This document shows positions 39,901-52,283 of a stretch of DNA of 64,000 nucleotides, in pieces. The notes under the pieces were generated by a model that had not been told where the DNA came from, ran no database searches, and saw only the letters and a list, made by a program, of their open reading frames with translations. How positions within the stretch are numbered: the first letter of the stretch is position 1; every line of letters begins with the position of its first letter. The translations under genes were made by a program, and so were the position numbers. The stretch comes from Polyodon spathula (Eukaryota; Chordata; Actinopteri; Acipenseriformes; Polyodontidae), in assembly GCF_017654505.1 (NCBI RefSeq), contig NC_054552.1:33080597-33144596 (forward strand). The letters run 5' to 3'.

Positions 39901-42900
39901 ATTAAAGTAATAACTATTCAAAGCACAGCCCATAAATATAAGGAACCCCTGGATCAGGAGCAAATTGATATGTGTCTGCTCTGAACCATTACAAAAATCT
40001 TCAACTGCAGGGATGAAATTAACTAAAACGCTTGTTGTATGTTTAAAAATATCATCAGGAGGAATAACTATAATGGAATTTGCAATTATTAGCATTGTTT
40101 CTGCTGCCTGGATATTTTTCAAAAGCTGCTACAAGGATAGCGGCGCCACAATTTAATCCTAGTATTGGCGCTGAAAGGGTAAACATCTTGCACCTCTGAA
40201 AATCACCGAGATTTTAGCAGATACAATTATCTTTCCTGACTGTCTTTACTCGTACAGTAGTGTTCGTTAAAAGGCTGCCGTTCTCAGTGACCTTTACGCT
40301 TATTTTATCTCCATTACAGCGAACATAAGGGAATCCAATTTTCCGTAACAGATTTGGATTATAGAGGTGCCAGTCAAGAGTTACTCAGTGTGGTTTGTTT
40401 CAGTGGTGTCGGTTTCTTAGACTCTTTTTTTCACTGAGTCCCAGAAGACTTCCATGTTCATTCAGTGGGAAAGACTGAGATTGTATTAGGGCTGGCTGGA
40501 TTAATTTTGCTTCATTCCCTGTTTTATTTTATCTCATGTAAAGAAGGAAATACGCAATGGGTGTTGAACATTAAACACAACTCTCTACATCAACGCCAGT
40601 GAAAGTCATCCCAAGGAGGAGGACTCGGGGGCATTAGCGTGATCTCTGTCTGCTAAGAGCTGTACAATGGAAGCATGGCTGTTTTCAAAATGCTAAATTA
40701 TCCTCACAAACTTCTTCTTGGGTTTCGTATGATTAAGATTAAATTAAATGTCATGCTAATCTCTCTGAGTTTGCAACGTTAAAAAAGACAACTGAAGATG
40801 GAAGTTAAAATGTCGCTTTACTGCTTTCATCCTCAAATGAAATGACCTGACAATGGAAATACCTACTTTGATGACTTTGTAAACACAGATGATTTCATTA
40901 AGTACAGCCTGTTTTCTGTAAGCAAATTCCTCATAGCTTTATTGCAGAGGACCCTGGTTTGTAAAGAGGCAGCCAAGTTCTAGCCGTGAAGATCATCGTT
41001 TAAAAGACCACTCATTCATAGTGAATCCCAGTGGAACAACACAGGAATAGCAGCGGATACACTGGAGCTCATAGGAATTAGAGACCATTATTTAAAAGAA
41101 TTTCACAAAACCCTGGGTGTTTTCATTACTCAGAGGTTTTTGTGGCTGGTCTACAGTTTGCCAGGGAAAATGGATAATCTTAAAAAACAAGGTTAACTGC
41201 TGGGTCTGAATCAAAATGATCCATGCAAGAGCAAAAACGATGTGGCTCTAGCTTAAATTGTGTTTCACAGACCCCAATAAGCGCTAATCTTGGGGCTGCT
41301 TACAGTAGTTTAACAGGCCATCCCCAGTAAGTGTTACTGTGTGCAGTTCTATTGTGCACAGATTGATTGAGTGTATTTCCTCTTGTGTGTTTTTAAGAAG
41401 GTTGGCCCTGGAAAACCTTTTTTTTTTAGGACTCCATGGCAATAAGAGCCCACTTGTTCCATTGTGTAAAACTAGTTTCATTCACATTATTTTCAAACTA
41501 GGACACATGCTTGATAAAATCAGTACAGAAATTCAGTGCTGGCAGCTGGGTGTGCTGTCATACTCCTAACATGAAAATTAGCATGAAGAAATAATCAGGA
41601 CGCTTTCTGAGTTTTGTTGCATGGTGTACCTAATTAAACATTTTTGATAGAATTTGTCAGCTGATCAGTACAAGTTTCTGGGCTCCATTTAGTTCATTTA
41701 TGAAAGTTTTTTTTAAGTGCCAATGAGGGCTGATCCACCTGTTTGTAGTCTTTGTTTTTTATACTAAAATAAATCATTTAAATTGTTTACATTGTGTTTT
41801 TTTATGTTTCAAAGCAACATAGTGCATAGATAATGCTATGAAATGTGCTCCAAAGTCTTATGAGTTTAGAGAAATCCAGAAACCCAAAAGTCATGTTTAT
41901 AAAGCATTACCATGCCACTTAATGTATAGCACTGATGTGCACTGTTCAGAAAACAAATACATACAGCCTCAAGTAGTACATTTCAACATGCATTATTACC
42001 ATTGAGCTCCAAATACTAAATCCTGTTTCAGAGTGCATAATGTAGTCCAGATCCCTGCTTTGCTTTGGGGAAGCATGAGACCAAATGTAATCTCAACTGA
42101 TGCAGTTCTTTATTAAGTGACCTTGGGGGTGAAAACATGGCCCTCTGTAATTCTAATAAATTTGGCCATGCTTTTTCTTTTTTTTTTTTCCTAAACCTAA
42201 GAACTAGAATTTTCCAAATACTGTGGTGGCATGGTCTAAATGTTCTGGTGGCTAGAGTTCATGTATCTTGAAACTCTTATTGAAATTGAATTGACAGAAT
42301 AGGATCATGTTCTGTCTATTGCTGTCTCACTTTCAGAATATAACATCCCCTAAAAAACAAAACTAGTATCCTATTGTATACTGTGCTACACACTCTGTCC
42401 TTTTATAGGAAACTGTATTGGAGTAACACATCTGCAGTCTTTAATAGCCAGAGATTATTTAAAGAATCCACTGTCGTTAGCCATTGCCATTCAGTGTGGT
42501 GTACTATAGAATACTGTGCATTGATAAGCTGTTGATACGGAAACTATACTTTACTCACAATGCAGGGAATGGAAACACTGCTGCAATCTGAAAATATCCC
42601 TTGGGGGCCCATGCATGGCTTACCATTTTTGGCTGCAGTTTTCCCTAGAAATCAATGATGTTCTCATCCCATTGCTCTCCCATTTGCTTCAATGGCAGCT
42701 TGGTGACAGGGGCCGCTGTGTTCTGCTACCAGTGTGCGCCAAAACAGTAAAAATTATTTTTTTCCCCTCCTGGATCTGCAGCAAACTAGCAACTTGTGCA
42801 ATTTTTATCAAACACTTTGAGTGAGCAGGCTGAGTCAGCAGGGTTCCTTGAATTGCATTTTTAATAAGGACAGATCTGAATTATTGAATGGCATGATGAA

Positions 42901-43444
42901 GTCTCTTGGTTTGTTAGTGACAGCAAATTACATTTTCAATTAGGAAACCAATACCTGTCTTATCTGCGGCTCAGCTTACCTTATGCAGACTGGGGCTTAA
43001 GGAGGAGTACAGGGAGTTGCTGCCAAAAAGTAACCAAAAACTGACTGCATATTGTTATTGTTTGTTAAAAATAATGTGTTTTTGTTAAGGCACAATCCTC
43101 AGTAGCATTGTTATTTAAAGGCTGTCTGATCCCTGCCTTTTTGCCTGGTCACTTTCGCCTGACTCTCACACTTTATTTTCCTCTTTCTCATCTAAAGTTA
43201 TAACGTCTTGTGCCATCCAAAGCAGGCAAAGTCTATTCACTTTGCCGAGGCTGCAAATATGATTTTGAATTTGAGATGAAAGGAAACGGTCACTGTTGGA
43301 ATAGATACAATTCAGGGTGGAATTTCAGGAACATTCTATCTGCATTTTATTAATGTTTTGAGCGAACTGCCATTAATGGGTACATTTTAAGGAATAAAGA
43401 TTATCTGTCCAGACAATTATGTTTGTTAGCAGTAGCCAATAACG
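33913..43444. other. intronic stretch without gene
   Basis: Long, mostly unique stretch. It contains the MITE-like end at 36970-37043 and a region at 34936-35205 that is open on both strands without recognisable motifs. Short T/GT runs lie near 38250-38275. No exon or gene was recognised. Confidence 0.55.
36970..37043. mobile_element. single arm of the same MITE-like family as 10821-11054
   Basis: The reverse complement reads CTAGATTCTCAAAACTACTT, then GCTCGTAAATCGTCATTAGC, a T-rich run and CAGAAAGGAGAAACACACC. It aligns with both arms of the element at 10821-11054 and shares the inner AAAGGAGAAACACACC with its left arm. The partner arm was not found, so this is a truncated or decayed copy. 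Confidence 0.5.
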
Positions 43445-43545
43445 GTATTCTGCAGCAAGCAGGATAGAGGTTGACACCCCCAATGCAGAAGGCTCAGGTT
43501 TGAAAGCGGGGTCTTTGTACAGAGTATGCACAATTTGTCGTCTCT
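43445..43545 (+). mobile_element. degenerate tRNA-derived SINE
   Basis: CCCCCAATGCAGAAGGCTCA followed by GGTTTGAAAGCGGGGTC resembles a tRNA 3' half with B box (consensus GGTTCGAAA). The following ACAGAGTATGCACAATTTGT resembles the AGTTTGCATGTTCTCC-like segment found after the tRNA head in several fish SINE families. Many substitutions indicate an old copy. Confidence 0.4.
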
Positions 43546-46500
43546 GCATTATAGTGTTTTAGGAGTCAATCCAAGAAACTGTTACCTTGGTTTTAATGAC
43601 TTTTGAAACACGTCTAGAAAATGTGCTTAGTCCAAACATTTCACAGGTTTGATGCGGCAGGGAGACTGAAGGCAGGTGACTGATGGAATCTACCATCTGC
43701 CCAGCCACTGTTGTTATCAGCAAGTACGGGGAAGCCATTTCTAATCTTATATAAAAAGTTCTGTCTGCACTGTAGTAATGAAGAGCCAGACTCTGTCATT
43801 AACAGAACAAAGTAGAAGACGCTTCCCCTTTCATCAGCTCAGGAAGTGCACTCATGGTAGTCCTCTCAGTCTTTGTCTGACATATTTTTGCACGCTAACA
43901 TAATGGAACAAATGATTGCGGCCTGCCCCTAGTCTTAGTGTGCGGTTAGTGCCTGAAGTCAGGTGAATGCATCTTGTCATAAGATTGTCTATTAGAAAAT
44001 TTAAGTGACACGATTTGCCCATCGTGGGGATAATAATAGACAAGTGGCCTAGATGTATCCTGGCATCAGACCTGACCAGATCTTGTCTAACCTAAATGCG
44101 GACAGGTTTGTCACGGCAGTATTTACTGGGTTTTTGAGTTTGTGTGTTTTGTCAGTCCGTTTTTAGTAATTACAGTTCAACAATTTAAAGTACAGGTCAC
44201 CTATAAGGATAGATATATACCATACCATGCTAGCTTTTAAAGTGTTTTTTCCCCCTTGTTTTATTTTTCCTTTAAAAAAGTTGCTTTAGTTTTCCACCGG
44301 TCTGAACATTGCATGCTAAACTGACAAGACAGTTGATTAGAAGGAGGGTTAATGTTCTGAAGCATCTGACAAACCGTGTTTCATATTCACAAGCCAGCCT
44401 TGTCTCTCAGGGTTTAACGACTCGGTGCAAATGTCCTTCTGCTAAACTCGCCTTTTGTTTCAAAGCACAAAATCCTTTTTGTGCGCAACCAACAAGATAA
44501 TTTCACCGAGGTCGAAAATCTAAATAGCAGCGACTTGGTATAAAGCCAGTGCTGTTATGAGCTCCAGAAATAATTATCTCCTGTTAAGGAGAGGACACTT
44601 TTTTTGTACGGTATGGTCATTGTTGCATGTTATTGACAACTGAATAAAGAAGTTTGTCTTGAAACGCATTGCATCAGTGTTGGGTTCTGCTGATGGATGA
44701 AGTGCTCAAGAACAGTACTTTACTGGGTTTGTTACTACCCTGCCAACGTGCTGCTAACCCTTTGACAGCTGTCATCAACACAGCCGCTTCATCACCAGAC
44801 TAAAGACACTCGGGTCTTCAAAAGTTGTCTGCTTGCAGTTCGGTCACAGTCTGGTATTTGGACTTGTGAAAAGAGCTGTTTTTTTTTTTTAGGTCTCTTA
44901 TAAAACCCCCCTAATTTATATGTACCTACTGCACCTCAGTGTTGTATAATATAGAAAATACACAGTATACTGTACCCTCCTGCAAGTACTGTACGCAGGG
45001 CCACAATGAAGCAATACAGCTCCACAGGGTGCGCCTGGTGAGGCAGAGACAGACAAAGTATCTCCCACTGAAATGAATAGGTATGCTGTAACTGTAGCGG
45101 TGTCCATATAAGCATTCAATAAGTGTTGAAGTAGTAAATCACCAAACCATCGGTTCTTATAAGAACAGTCCAGTTACTTTTCTGAATTTGAGGATTAAAA
45201 AATGCGATTATCTTTTCTAGTCTTTTAGTGTTTAAGTTTCAAGTTCTCACAAAATGAATTTCTAACTCGGTTTAGGCCGTGGAAAATTATTTTTGTTCAA
45301 CAGTGATGGATGCCTTAGCCAGGACAACCTTCTTAGCTGTTCTGTGATCCATATAACCGCACACAAGCGGACTTGTCATTAGAAAAGGAGGAAGGATTCG
45401 CTCTGCTTGCTGGCTGTTGGGAGGAGTCTCAGTCTTGGCTTGGACCAGTTGCTGGACTGGAAGGGGCGCTGATGCTTTCCTCTGCTTGGCTGTTTCACAA
45501 ATGCCTGAAAGCCATTTTCGGGATTTTTTGAGCAATTATATTTTTACTTCAGGTCATCCCTTTAGCAATCCTGTACCACCCCCATCTGAAACTTAACGTC
45601 CGTAAAAATAAACAATACAGGACTCGCTGACCTTCATCTAGGTCATCTCCAATATAACATATTAAATCAATGACAGGCCCTGGGCTCCGTCTTTCTTTTT
45701 GATTACATATGATTGCGCCTAGGCAATGACAAACAGCTACAGTATGTGTTCTGTGTAAAAGCTTCACATTTTACAAGGGTGGTTTCTATATGGTTGGGGG
45801 AAAGTTTCTAAAGAGGATACATTTATTCAATGTGATAATATATTTCTGTAAAATGCAATGGAAAACTGTTTGGAATACAGTGACTGCCATTTTAAAGACA
45901 TAAAATTCATAAAATATTTGTAAGAAGAATGCATGAGCTGAAAGTGAGTGACAGCTGGGAGGCTTACACAGTGTTTTTGGTTTTGCGTTTATGGAAATTC
46001 TGCAGATTTATTCAGGTGGCCTAACATTTTTATTATTTTTCTACAGTTGCATTTCAACTAGAGGCAAGCTAAACTCTCTAGGGTTAAAGCAAATAAGACC
46101 TAAAACAGGAAAATGTGCACAAAAAATGAATATAAATATAATAGATAATTAAAAAGACACCTGAAAGATGAATGTAGTTGTTGGATTATTTTATGAACGC
46201 GAGTTGACTTTGAAACAGCTGTTTATTTTAGATGGGGCTTAACCGTTATCCCTCTTCACAGCAATCCTGAGCTGTTAATAATGTCCAGAAGTCTAACCAC
46301 GGATCAATCAATACCCTGGTGACAGCCTTTCACAACTCTGTTATATACTGACCAATATTGCATGCACCACTTACATAAATCACATTACCTGAGCCATTCG
46401 AAAATCAGTATGTTCCTTTTGAACTTACTTCGTTCTGAAATTCTACAGTATTATAGTTGAACTTTTCATTTGGCTGGGTACACAAGAGGGTGATCAGTAC

Positions 46501-48032
46501 GATAACTGGTGAACGAACGTCCTAAACATTTGTCTGCTTCACTTACTGTACCTTATCATTTTGTGAAGCGCTGGCAGATTTAACTTATTAAAGACTGTCC
46601 AGTCCTGCATAGGGACAAAACCAATTGACAATATTAACGGTATTTCAATTTTGAAGTGAAAGATAACCTTACAACGTGCTACATGTTTGTGTGGTTGAAA
46701 TTGTGTAGTAAGAATGTTATAAAGTACCTGAATGGAGCCGAGCTCAAGCTCTTTTTTATTATTCAAACACTTTACTTAAAGCACAGCACTTTCAATCAAC
46801 AGTTACAGCTTGCTGTCAGGAGTCCGCATCGTGTAGCTGTTACACTACATTGATCACTGCCGTTCTGACACCTGCAGTTAGACAGACATACACTGCTGTT
46901 TAGAAACACAGGCTCCTTTTGATTTGCTCAAATACTACAGTTTGTTGGAAATAAAAATTCCCTCCTGCTCGCTACACTGATGTTGAGAAGATGATAGAGT
47001 ACTATGAAGGATAATCCCAGTAGGTTATCACTGCAGCTCAGCCAAGGGCAAGTCAAGAGTGAGGTATAAACAGATTAACACATGGGAGAGACAACAGTTA
47101 AAAACAACACAGGCCGGTTAAAAGCCCTTCAAAACAACCTCCTGTAAGGCAAAGGTAAAGCAATGTGGATGTCTGTCAGCAAGGTATGCTGGGTAGTTGT
47201 GCTTCTATGTTGGAATAATTAGGGCAGATCCATACAGGGCAGGGAAAGTCTCTTCAACCATTGCTTTAAACATGGCTTTGTGTCCTTATGTTTAGCATAA
47301 TTAGTCTGATTGCTGCGTTAGTGTCTTGTGTACTATGTTGTTCAGTGTTAGTGGTGTACACTGTTTTTTATGCTTATTACATTGGAATTAAAAATGATCG
47401 TGGGCCACCCAGTGTAGCATTCCCAAGCTGTGTTTTGTTTAATTAATGCCTGTGGGTTTGTATTCTATCCCAAATAGAAGTCTGCCCCCCAGCTCAAAAA
47501 ACAATAAGGTGGGACTCTGACAAGCGTTATATTGTCCAGACAGAACTTACGCACGATGTGATGCAAACGGCTCCATTGAATTTGGAATGAGCCCGTCGCT
47601 GCAGCCTACAGACGTGGTGGCCGTTGAGTATTGGGTCTTGATCCTGACAGCTTTATTGTTTGTTATGTGTGGAGAAAAGAGCTTGAAGGATTGATTGTTG
47701 GCTGGAACAGTCTGGGGAGATGAGAGTGCCTGCAGGAAGACGGCTTGCGTTTGTCATCTGCATAATTGCCAGCTTGGCGAGGTGACACGCAGTGATTACA
47801 GGACGGAGCTGCGTAGGGGCTGCTAGGTGCTGTTACTGAATACAGATACGAAGGCATCATCAGTGTCCTAACTCCCTCAGCTTGACAGAATTAACAGCAA
47901 AAGATTCATTAGAAATAAGACAGTGCTGACACTGGGCACACTCTCATCTGAAATCAAACTTCACGCTTTGTGTTATATAAATGGAATAGGTACTTGACCT
48001 CTAAAACCGGATTTAATTAAAGCTAACTGTAT

Positions 48033-48042
<10 letters not shown>
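43546..48042. other. intronic stretch without gene
   Basis: Unique-looking intron ending in T11 next to the G34 run. No coding homology, array or intact mobile element was recognised. Confidence 0.5.

Positions 48043-48076
<34 letters not shown>
48043..48076. repeat. G34 homopolymer preceded by T11
   Basis: An uninterrupted G run on the + strand. The sense pre-mRNA would carry it, giving strong G-quadruplex potential. It is the opposite orientation to the C tracts at 3863 and 8966. Confidence 0.93.
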
Positions 48077-48078
<2 letters not shown>

Positions 48079-49545
48079 GCTGTATGTAAAGTTAAATTTG
48101 GTTAACATAGCATGTTGCCTCTTCAATTCAAATGAATCAATCAAAAATGAAAAACAATACTGATTTCTTTTAAATCTATGAAAGTAAACCCCAGATAAGC
48201 TTCTTTTGTAAATGTGGGTATCATGGCTCCTTCTTGTGATTGTCAGCATAAATGACAAGAATAGAGCCAGTTTTGCTCAAGCAGTTTCCAGATTAAGACT
48301 GTAGCCTTACAGCAGCACCCTGTATTGTGACGCCAGCAGATGATGCGATGAGCCTGATTTCTTCCCTCGATTTGATGAGGTGCTTTGAGTTCCCGCGTTC
48401 CTGATGTTGGGAGCTGCACTGTGGCACTATTGACGTCACCTGAGACCCCATCTCTGCTGGATTCGATAAACTAGTGTGTCCAGAGAGTCTGCGGAGTCTT
48501 CAAGTAGACTAACCTTGTCCTTGGCAAGCTGAGGATGCATGACTGCAGTGCAGGAGAATGACACAATAAAGCAAAAAAAGTACTGCGCCTCAGAGTCTGT
48601 GAAGGGTAATGACGATGTCAATTTGTCCCCTCCAATAAACATGTCATTCGGTCTCCCTTCCAAGCATTTTAGTGCACTGGCTCATTCCTGTCACAGAAGG
48701 TCACTAAACACAGAATTAAATTGTGTCTTTCTGCACACAAATAGGTCCTTGACTATTGGGTTTATGTTATTTTCCAAGAAACAACACGCAAGTTCTACAT
48801 TATTAAACAAGACAACCATGCACTGTTCAGTGTTCAGAACTAAGAGGCTCTGATTTTTCATGAAAAAGACTTTGAATTTGTTTCACTGTAGAGTATGTGT
48901 TGTTTTGCTTCCATTTGATAGTGCTTTACCTGAAATTCTAATGACATTTGTCATTCGTCTTAACCATGACCAATAACCTGACCAGTACATTGCTAAAAGC
49001 ATTGCAGAGTGCAGTGAAGCACAGTTGCATATGGTAAGGCAAGGTTACCGATTATAAAACAAATGTATGGTACATTATAAGCATGTCGAAAGGAAAGCTA
49101 ACTTGCAAAATTGCAGTGTAAATGTTCCATGGGAAACTTTGAAAAGGGAGAATAAGCATTTGTATTTATTTTACTATTAGGGCTCATGCTTTCTATATAC
49201 ATTTCCCATCATGCTGATGTGGTGATGGATCATCAAACCCCAGTTACAGGGGCACACAAGTCACTTTTATACAAGTACATTAATATAACAACCAGCAATA
49301 TCACAATTCAGGGAATCAAACAAACAAGTGTGTGCCTCACAGAGCAGAAAGGGATCCTCTTATGTTTCATCATCCTCAATATTTACAAAGAAAACTCTGC
49401 CAAAGTCATTGCATTCTGCATGTAGCAGACGGGGAAAGTCTTTCCGTTTATAGTTCCAGGGCAGTACAGTGAGTTTATTGTAGTTTGTTCTGTATTCTAG
49501 CTGCTGCCAAAATAACCCTTGAGGTGTTCAGATAATCATGCAGTG

Positions 49546-49548
<3 letters not shown>
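48077..49548. other. intronic stretch without gene
   Basis: No gene recognised. A 104-codon open frame at 48539-48853 has no known motif. Confidence 0.5.

Positions 49549-49608
<60 letters not shown>
49549..49608. repeat. (GT)30 microsatellite
   Basis: A perfect GT run in the sense strand; the reverse reading gives poly Thr-His frames that are not genes. Confidence 0.96.
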
Positions 49609-50638
49609 CGGAGTGGAGGGTTGGTTTGAATGTGCTATTTCTTAAGACTTTAAGATCCAATGGTTTGCAAAGAAAAAAAAAGCATTTACGACTTACGACT
49701 TTACTGAGATCAAAGCTGCAGAATTTATACTTTAAAGACAGGCAGGTTAAGCCGTCTTCTTTTAATGTCGGGCTGATTCCATGCACAGTAATATTGAGAG
49801 ACTCGTGTGAATGTATGGAAGGTAAACAGTGCAGCTTGGAGCAGGATAGCTGAGCCCCTCCCCCTTCTGTAACGTCTATTAGCTCTGCAACCATAATCGC
49901 ATTTTAAATGTCAGAAACTTGAAAGAACATTCGACAGAATGCTGCAGAACAGACAGGCTCTATACCGTGACTTCATCTTGTAATAAATGGTAAAGGGCTG
50001 TCTTCCGTGTACACAGCGGTGGCATTTCCCAGCTTTGATGTACGCTACACTGACGTTCTTTTATTTTCATTGCACACCCCACAGACACCTTTTTGTTTAT
50101 ATCCAGCAGGCTGTGTCACATTTAGAGCCTAAAGTGAAACACCGCAGTCTTCTAGGAATGCCACCAGAACCATTTTTCCAAATCGGCATATAGGACTAGC
50201 TTACCTCCAGAAGACAAGACAAATCGTTTTTGAATATTAAAACCCTACAGAAACTACAATCCAAAATCTACCCCAAACACAAGCCTAAAACATTATTCAG
50301 CTGTAATTGCAGACTTTGTCGCTGCAAAAGCACGAAAGGTTCATTTCTAAGTGTCTCTGTGAGTGTTTTACAGTGATTGCTGTAGTAAAATACATTACAT
50401 TTAATAATGCCGTTGTTGCTCTGTTTGAAAGTCATGGTATCATAGCGTAGTATTACTGGTAAGAATATGGAATAGGGGCCCTGGAATCAAGCTTTGCATG
50501 GGGCCACCGCGGAAACAAAAAACCAAAAAACATTAAACAGTTAACCCATAAAGCAATTTCAAATCATGCAATTAAGAGGCCTTTGCCAATACGGCCTCTT
50601 CATACATTTCCCAGTGTGCATGGATGGCCTCTGCCCTG

Positions 50639-50642
<4 letters not shown>
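49609..50642. other. intronic stretch without gene
   Basis: Unique intron between the GT and TA microsatellites. Nothing further was recognised. Confidence 0.5.
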
Positions 50643-50701
<59 letters not shown>

Positions 50702-50715
50702 ATATACATATATAT
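50643..50715. repeat. (TA)24 (TG)6 compound microsatellite
   Basis: A TA run at 50643-50690, then TG units to about 50700, then a short TATATACATATATAT stretch. Confidence 0.95.
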
Positions 50716-51529
50716 GCTGTCCTGTTTCTTAGTACATGAGTCACATGTCTGTACCTTCTGGACAGACAGGCCATCATGTGCGCTGTGTTTAGACGTTCTG
50801 TTACCATGGCTCCAGCTGTGGGCTGCTGCTCAATGCAGAAACATGTCCCGCTCAGACTGGCAGGTGAAATGCTGTTTGTTCCTAATGTTGCATATCATTT
50901 TATTACATGATCCAGGGTAATTGCACAATTAGGCAGCCCCTCTCGCTGCTGTGTCTCCTGGACACAGGAGACAGAGAGCTGCTCCTGCGCTGTGCTCAGT
51001 CTGATCAGCTGCGTGGAAAGCTGGTATTGCATTTCTGGGGCGAATCCATACTGTATTCTATTCTTACACTCTGAGGATGACCTAGATACTCTGTATGCTC
51101 TGTCTCTGTTTATAAACCACATGACACGGTGCAGTATCTGGGAATCCTTGTATCCTCCCTGGTGATTTCACAGTGGGAGGATCTCTCTTATTGTGACTAG
51201 AGTAGCCAGGAGTGCATTCTCCCTTAGAAACAATTGGCATATTTGGAAGGGATGGCATGAGGGTTCTCTTGAGTGTTCTGATCCATCTTGCACAGCAGGT
51301 AAGAACTCCCCCCCCCCCAAAAAAAGATGTTTCCATTGAAAACCTAAGAAAACTTTGGTATTAAATCCTCTCTTGCAGTGTTTTTCTCTACTCCTGGAGT
51401 TAAAGGGTTAACAACGCAATCAGTATCATTCAGTAGTGACGTCTGGTTTGATTGATCAAGCGTCAGTAGAAATAAAATAACCTGCAGTTACAAGTAGTTA
51501 CAGGTGTCTCTGCCCTTAAAGCTTACTGT

Positions 51530-51650
51530 GTTATCCCATGGTAAGAGCATAGCAAAGTGTAGTAAGACAATAGTAAAAGCCCAGTGAAAGCTTGGTTTAT
51601 CACGGGGGAAGACTGTAAAGCATGGCACACTGCAAAATCACAGTTCAAGT
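51530..51650. repeat. possible old dispersed repeat (GTAAAGCA-type)
   Basis: A degenerate series of short related words (CATGGTAAGAGCATAGCAAAG, split here as CATGGTAAGAGC and ATAGCAAAG, then AGTAAGAC, AGTAAAAGC, GTAAAGCATGG) resembles a dispersed element seen in many fish genomes. Similar wording appears at 24231-24315 and 49000-49060. Boundaries are unclear. Confidence 0.2.
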
Positions 51651-51752
51651 GCACTATGTTAAAACACTGATATTGTCAAGCTGTCTGTATTTTTGACATT
51701 CTCTGAACTATGTATGTTCTCAGTGGCAGTGTTACTGTGGTGTTGGAGAGGG

Positions 51753-51823
51753 CACGCACACACACATGCACACTCACACACACACACACAGTACACACAC
51801 ACAGAGTACGCACACACACACAG
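51753..51823. repeat. interrupted (CA)n microsatellite
   Basis: CA units broken by ATG, CTCA, GTA and GAGTACG interruptions. Confidence 0.92.
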
Positions 51824-52239
51824 TACATACTACAGGCCTACTGTACAGTAGTCACGTTCAAGTGATCTTTGAATAGCAGTAACTGCAGATGTAGCCAATT
51901 TAGAATGCATGCAGAGTACTTTTCGAGCTGGATTTCCAAGCTAACACAGAAATGTCTGTGACCTTACTCAGAAACTGCTGTGATTGTGAATCTTGAGCTA
52001 ATATCTCTGCACATGATAGGATTCCTAACCACAATGTTATATATCTGCCATGTGTAGGTATAATTCAGGGGGACTGGAAAAAAAAAACAATGGTGGTCTA
52101 TTTGGTATTACAGTACTGCAGGTGGCAAAACAATGTAATAAGCTTACTTTCTCAAAAGTGCTGTTTTCAAAGAAACTAAACATGTATTTTTGTTTTAAAA
52201 CATGATATATGGTTCTGCACAAAAGTTAAAGAAATCCCT

Positions 52240-52283
52240 GAGAAGAAGAAAAAGAAGAAGAGGAGGAAGAAGAGGAAGAAGGG
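52240..52283. repeat. 44-bp homopurine (GAA/GGA) run
   Basis: Only A and G on the + strand (GAGAAGAAGAAAAAGAAGAA and onward). It makes the Lys/Arg-rich frame at 52202-52513, which is not treated as a gene. GAA-rich RNA is typical of exonic splicing enhancers, although this lies deep in an intron. Confidence 0.9.
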
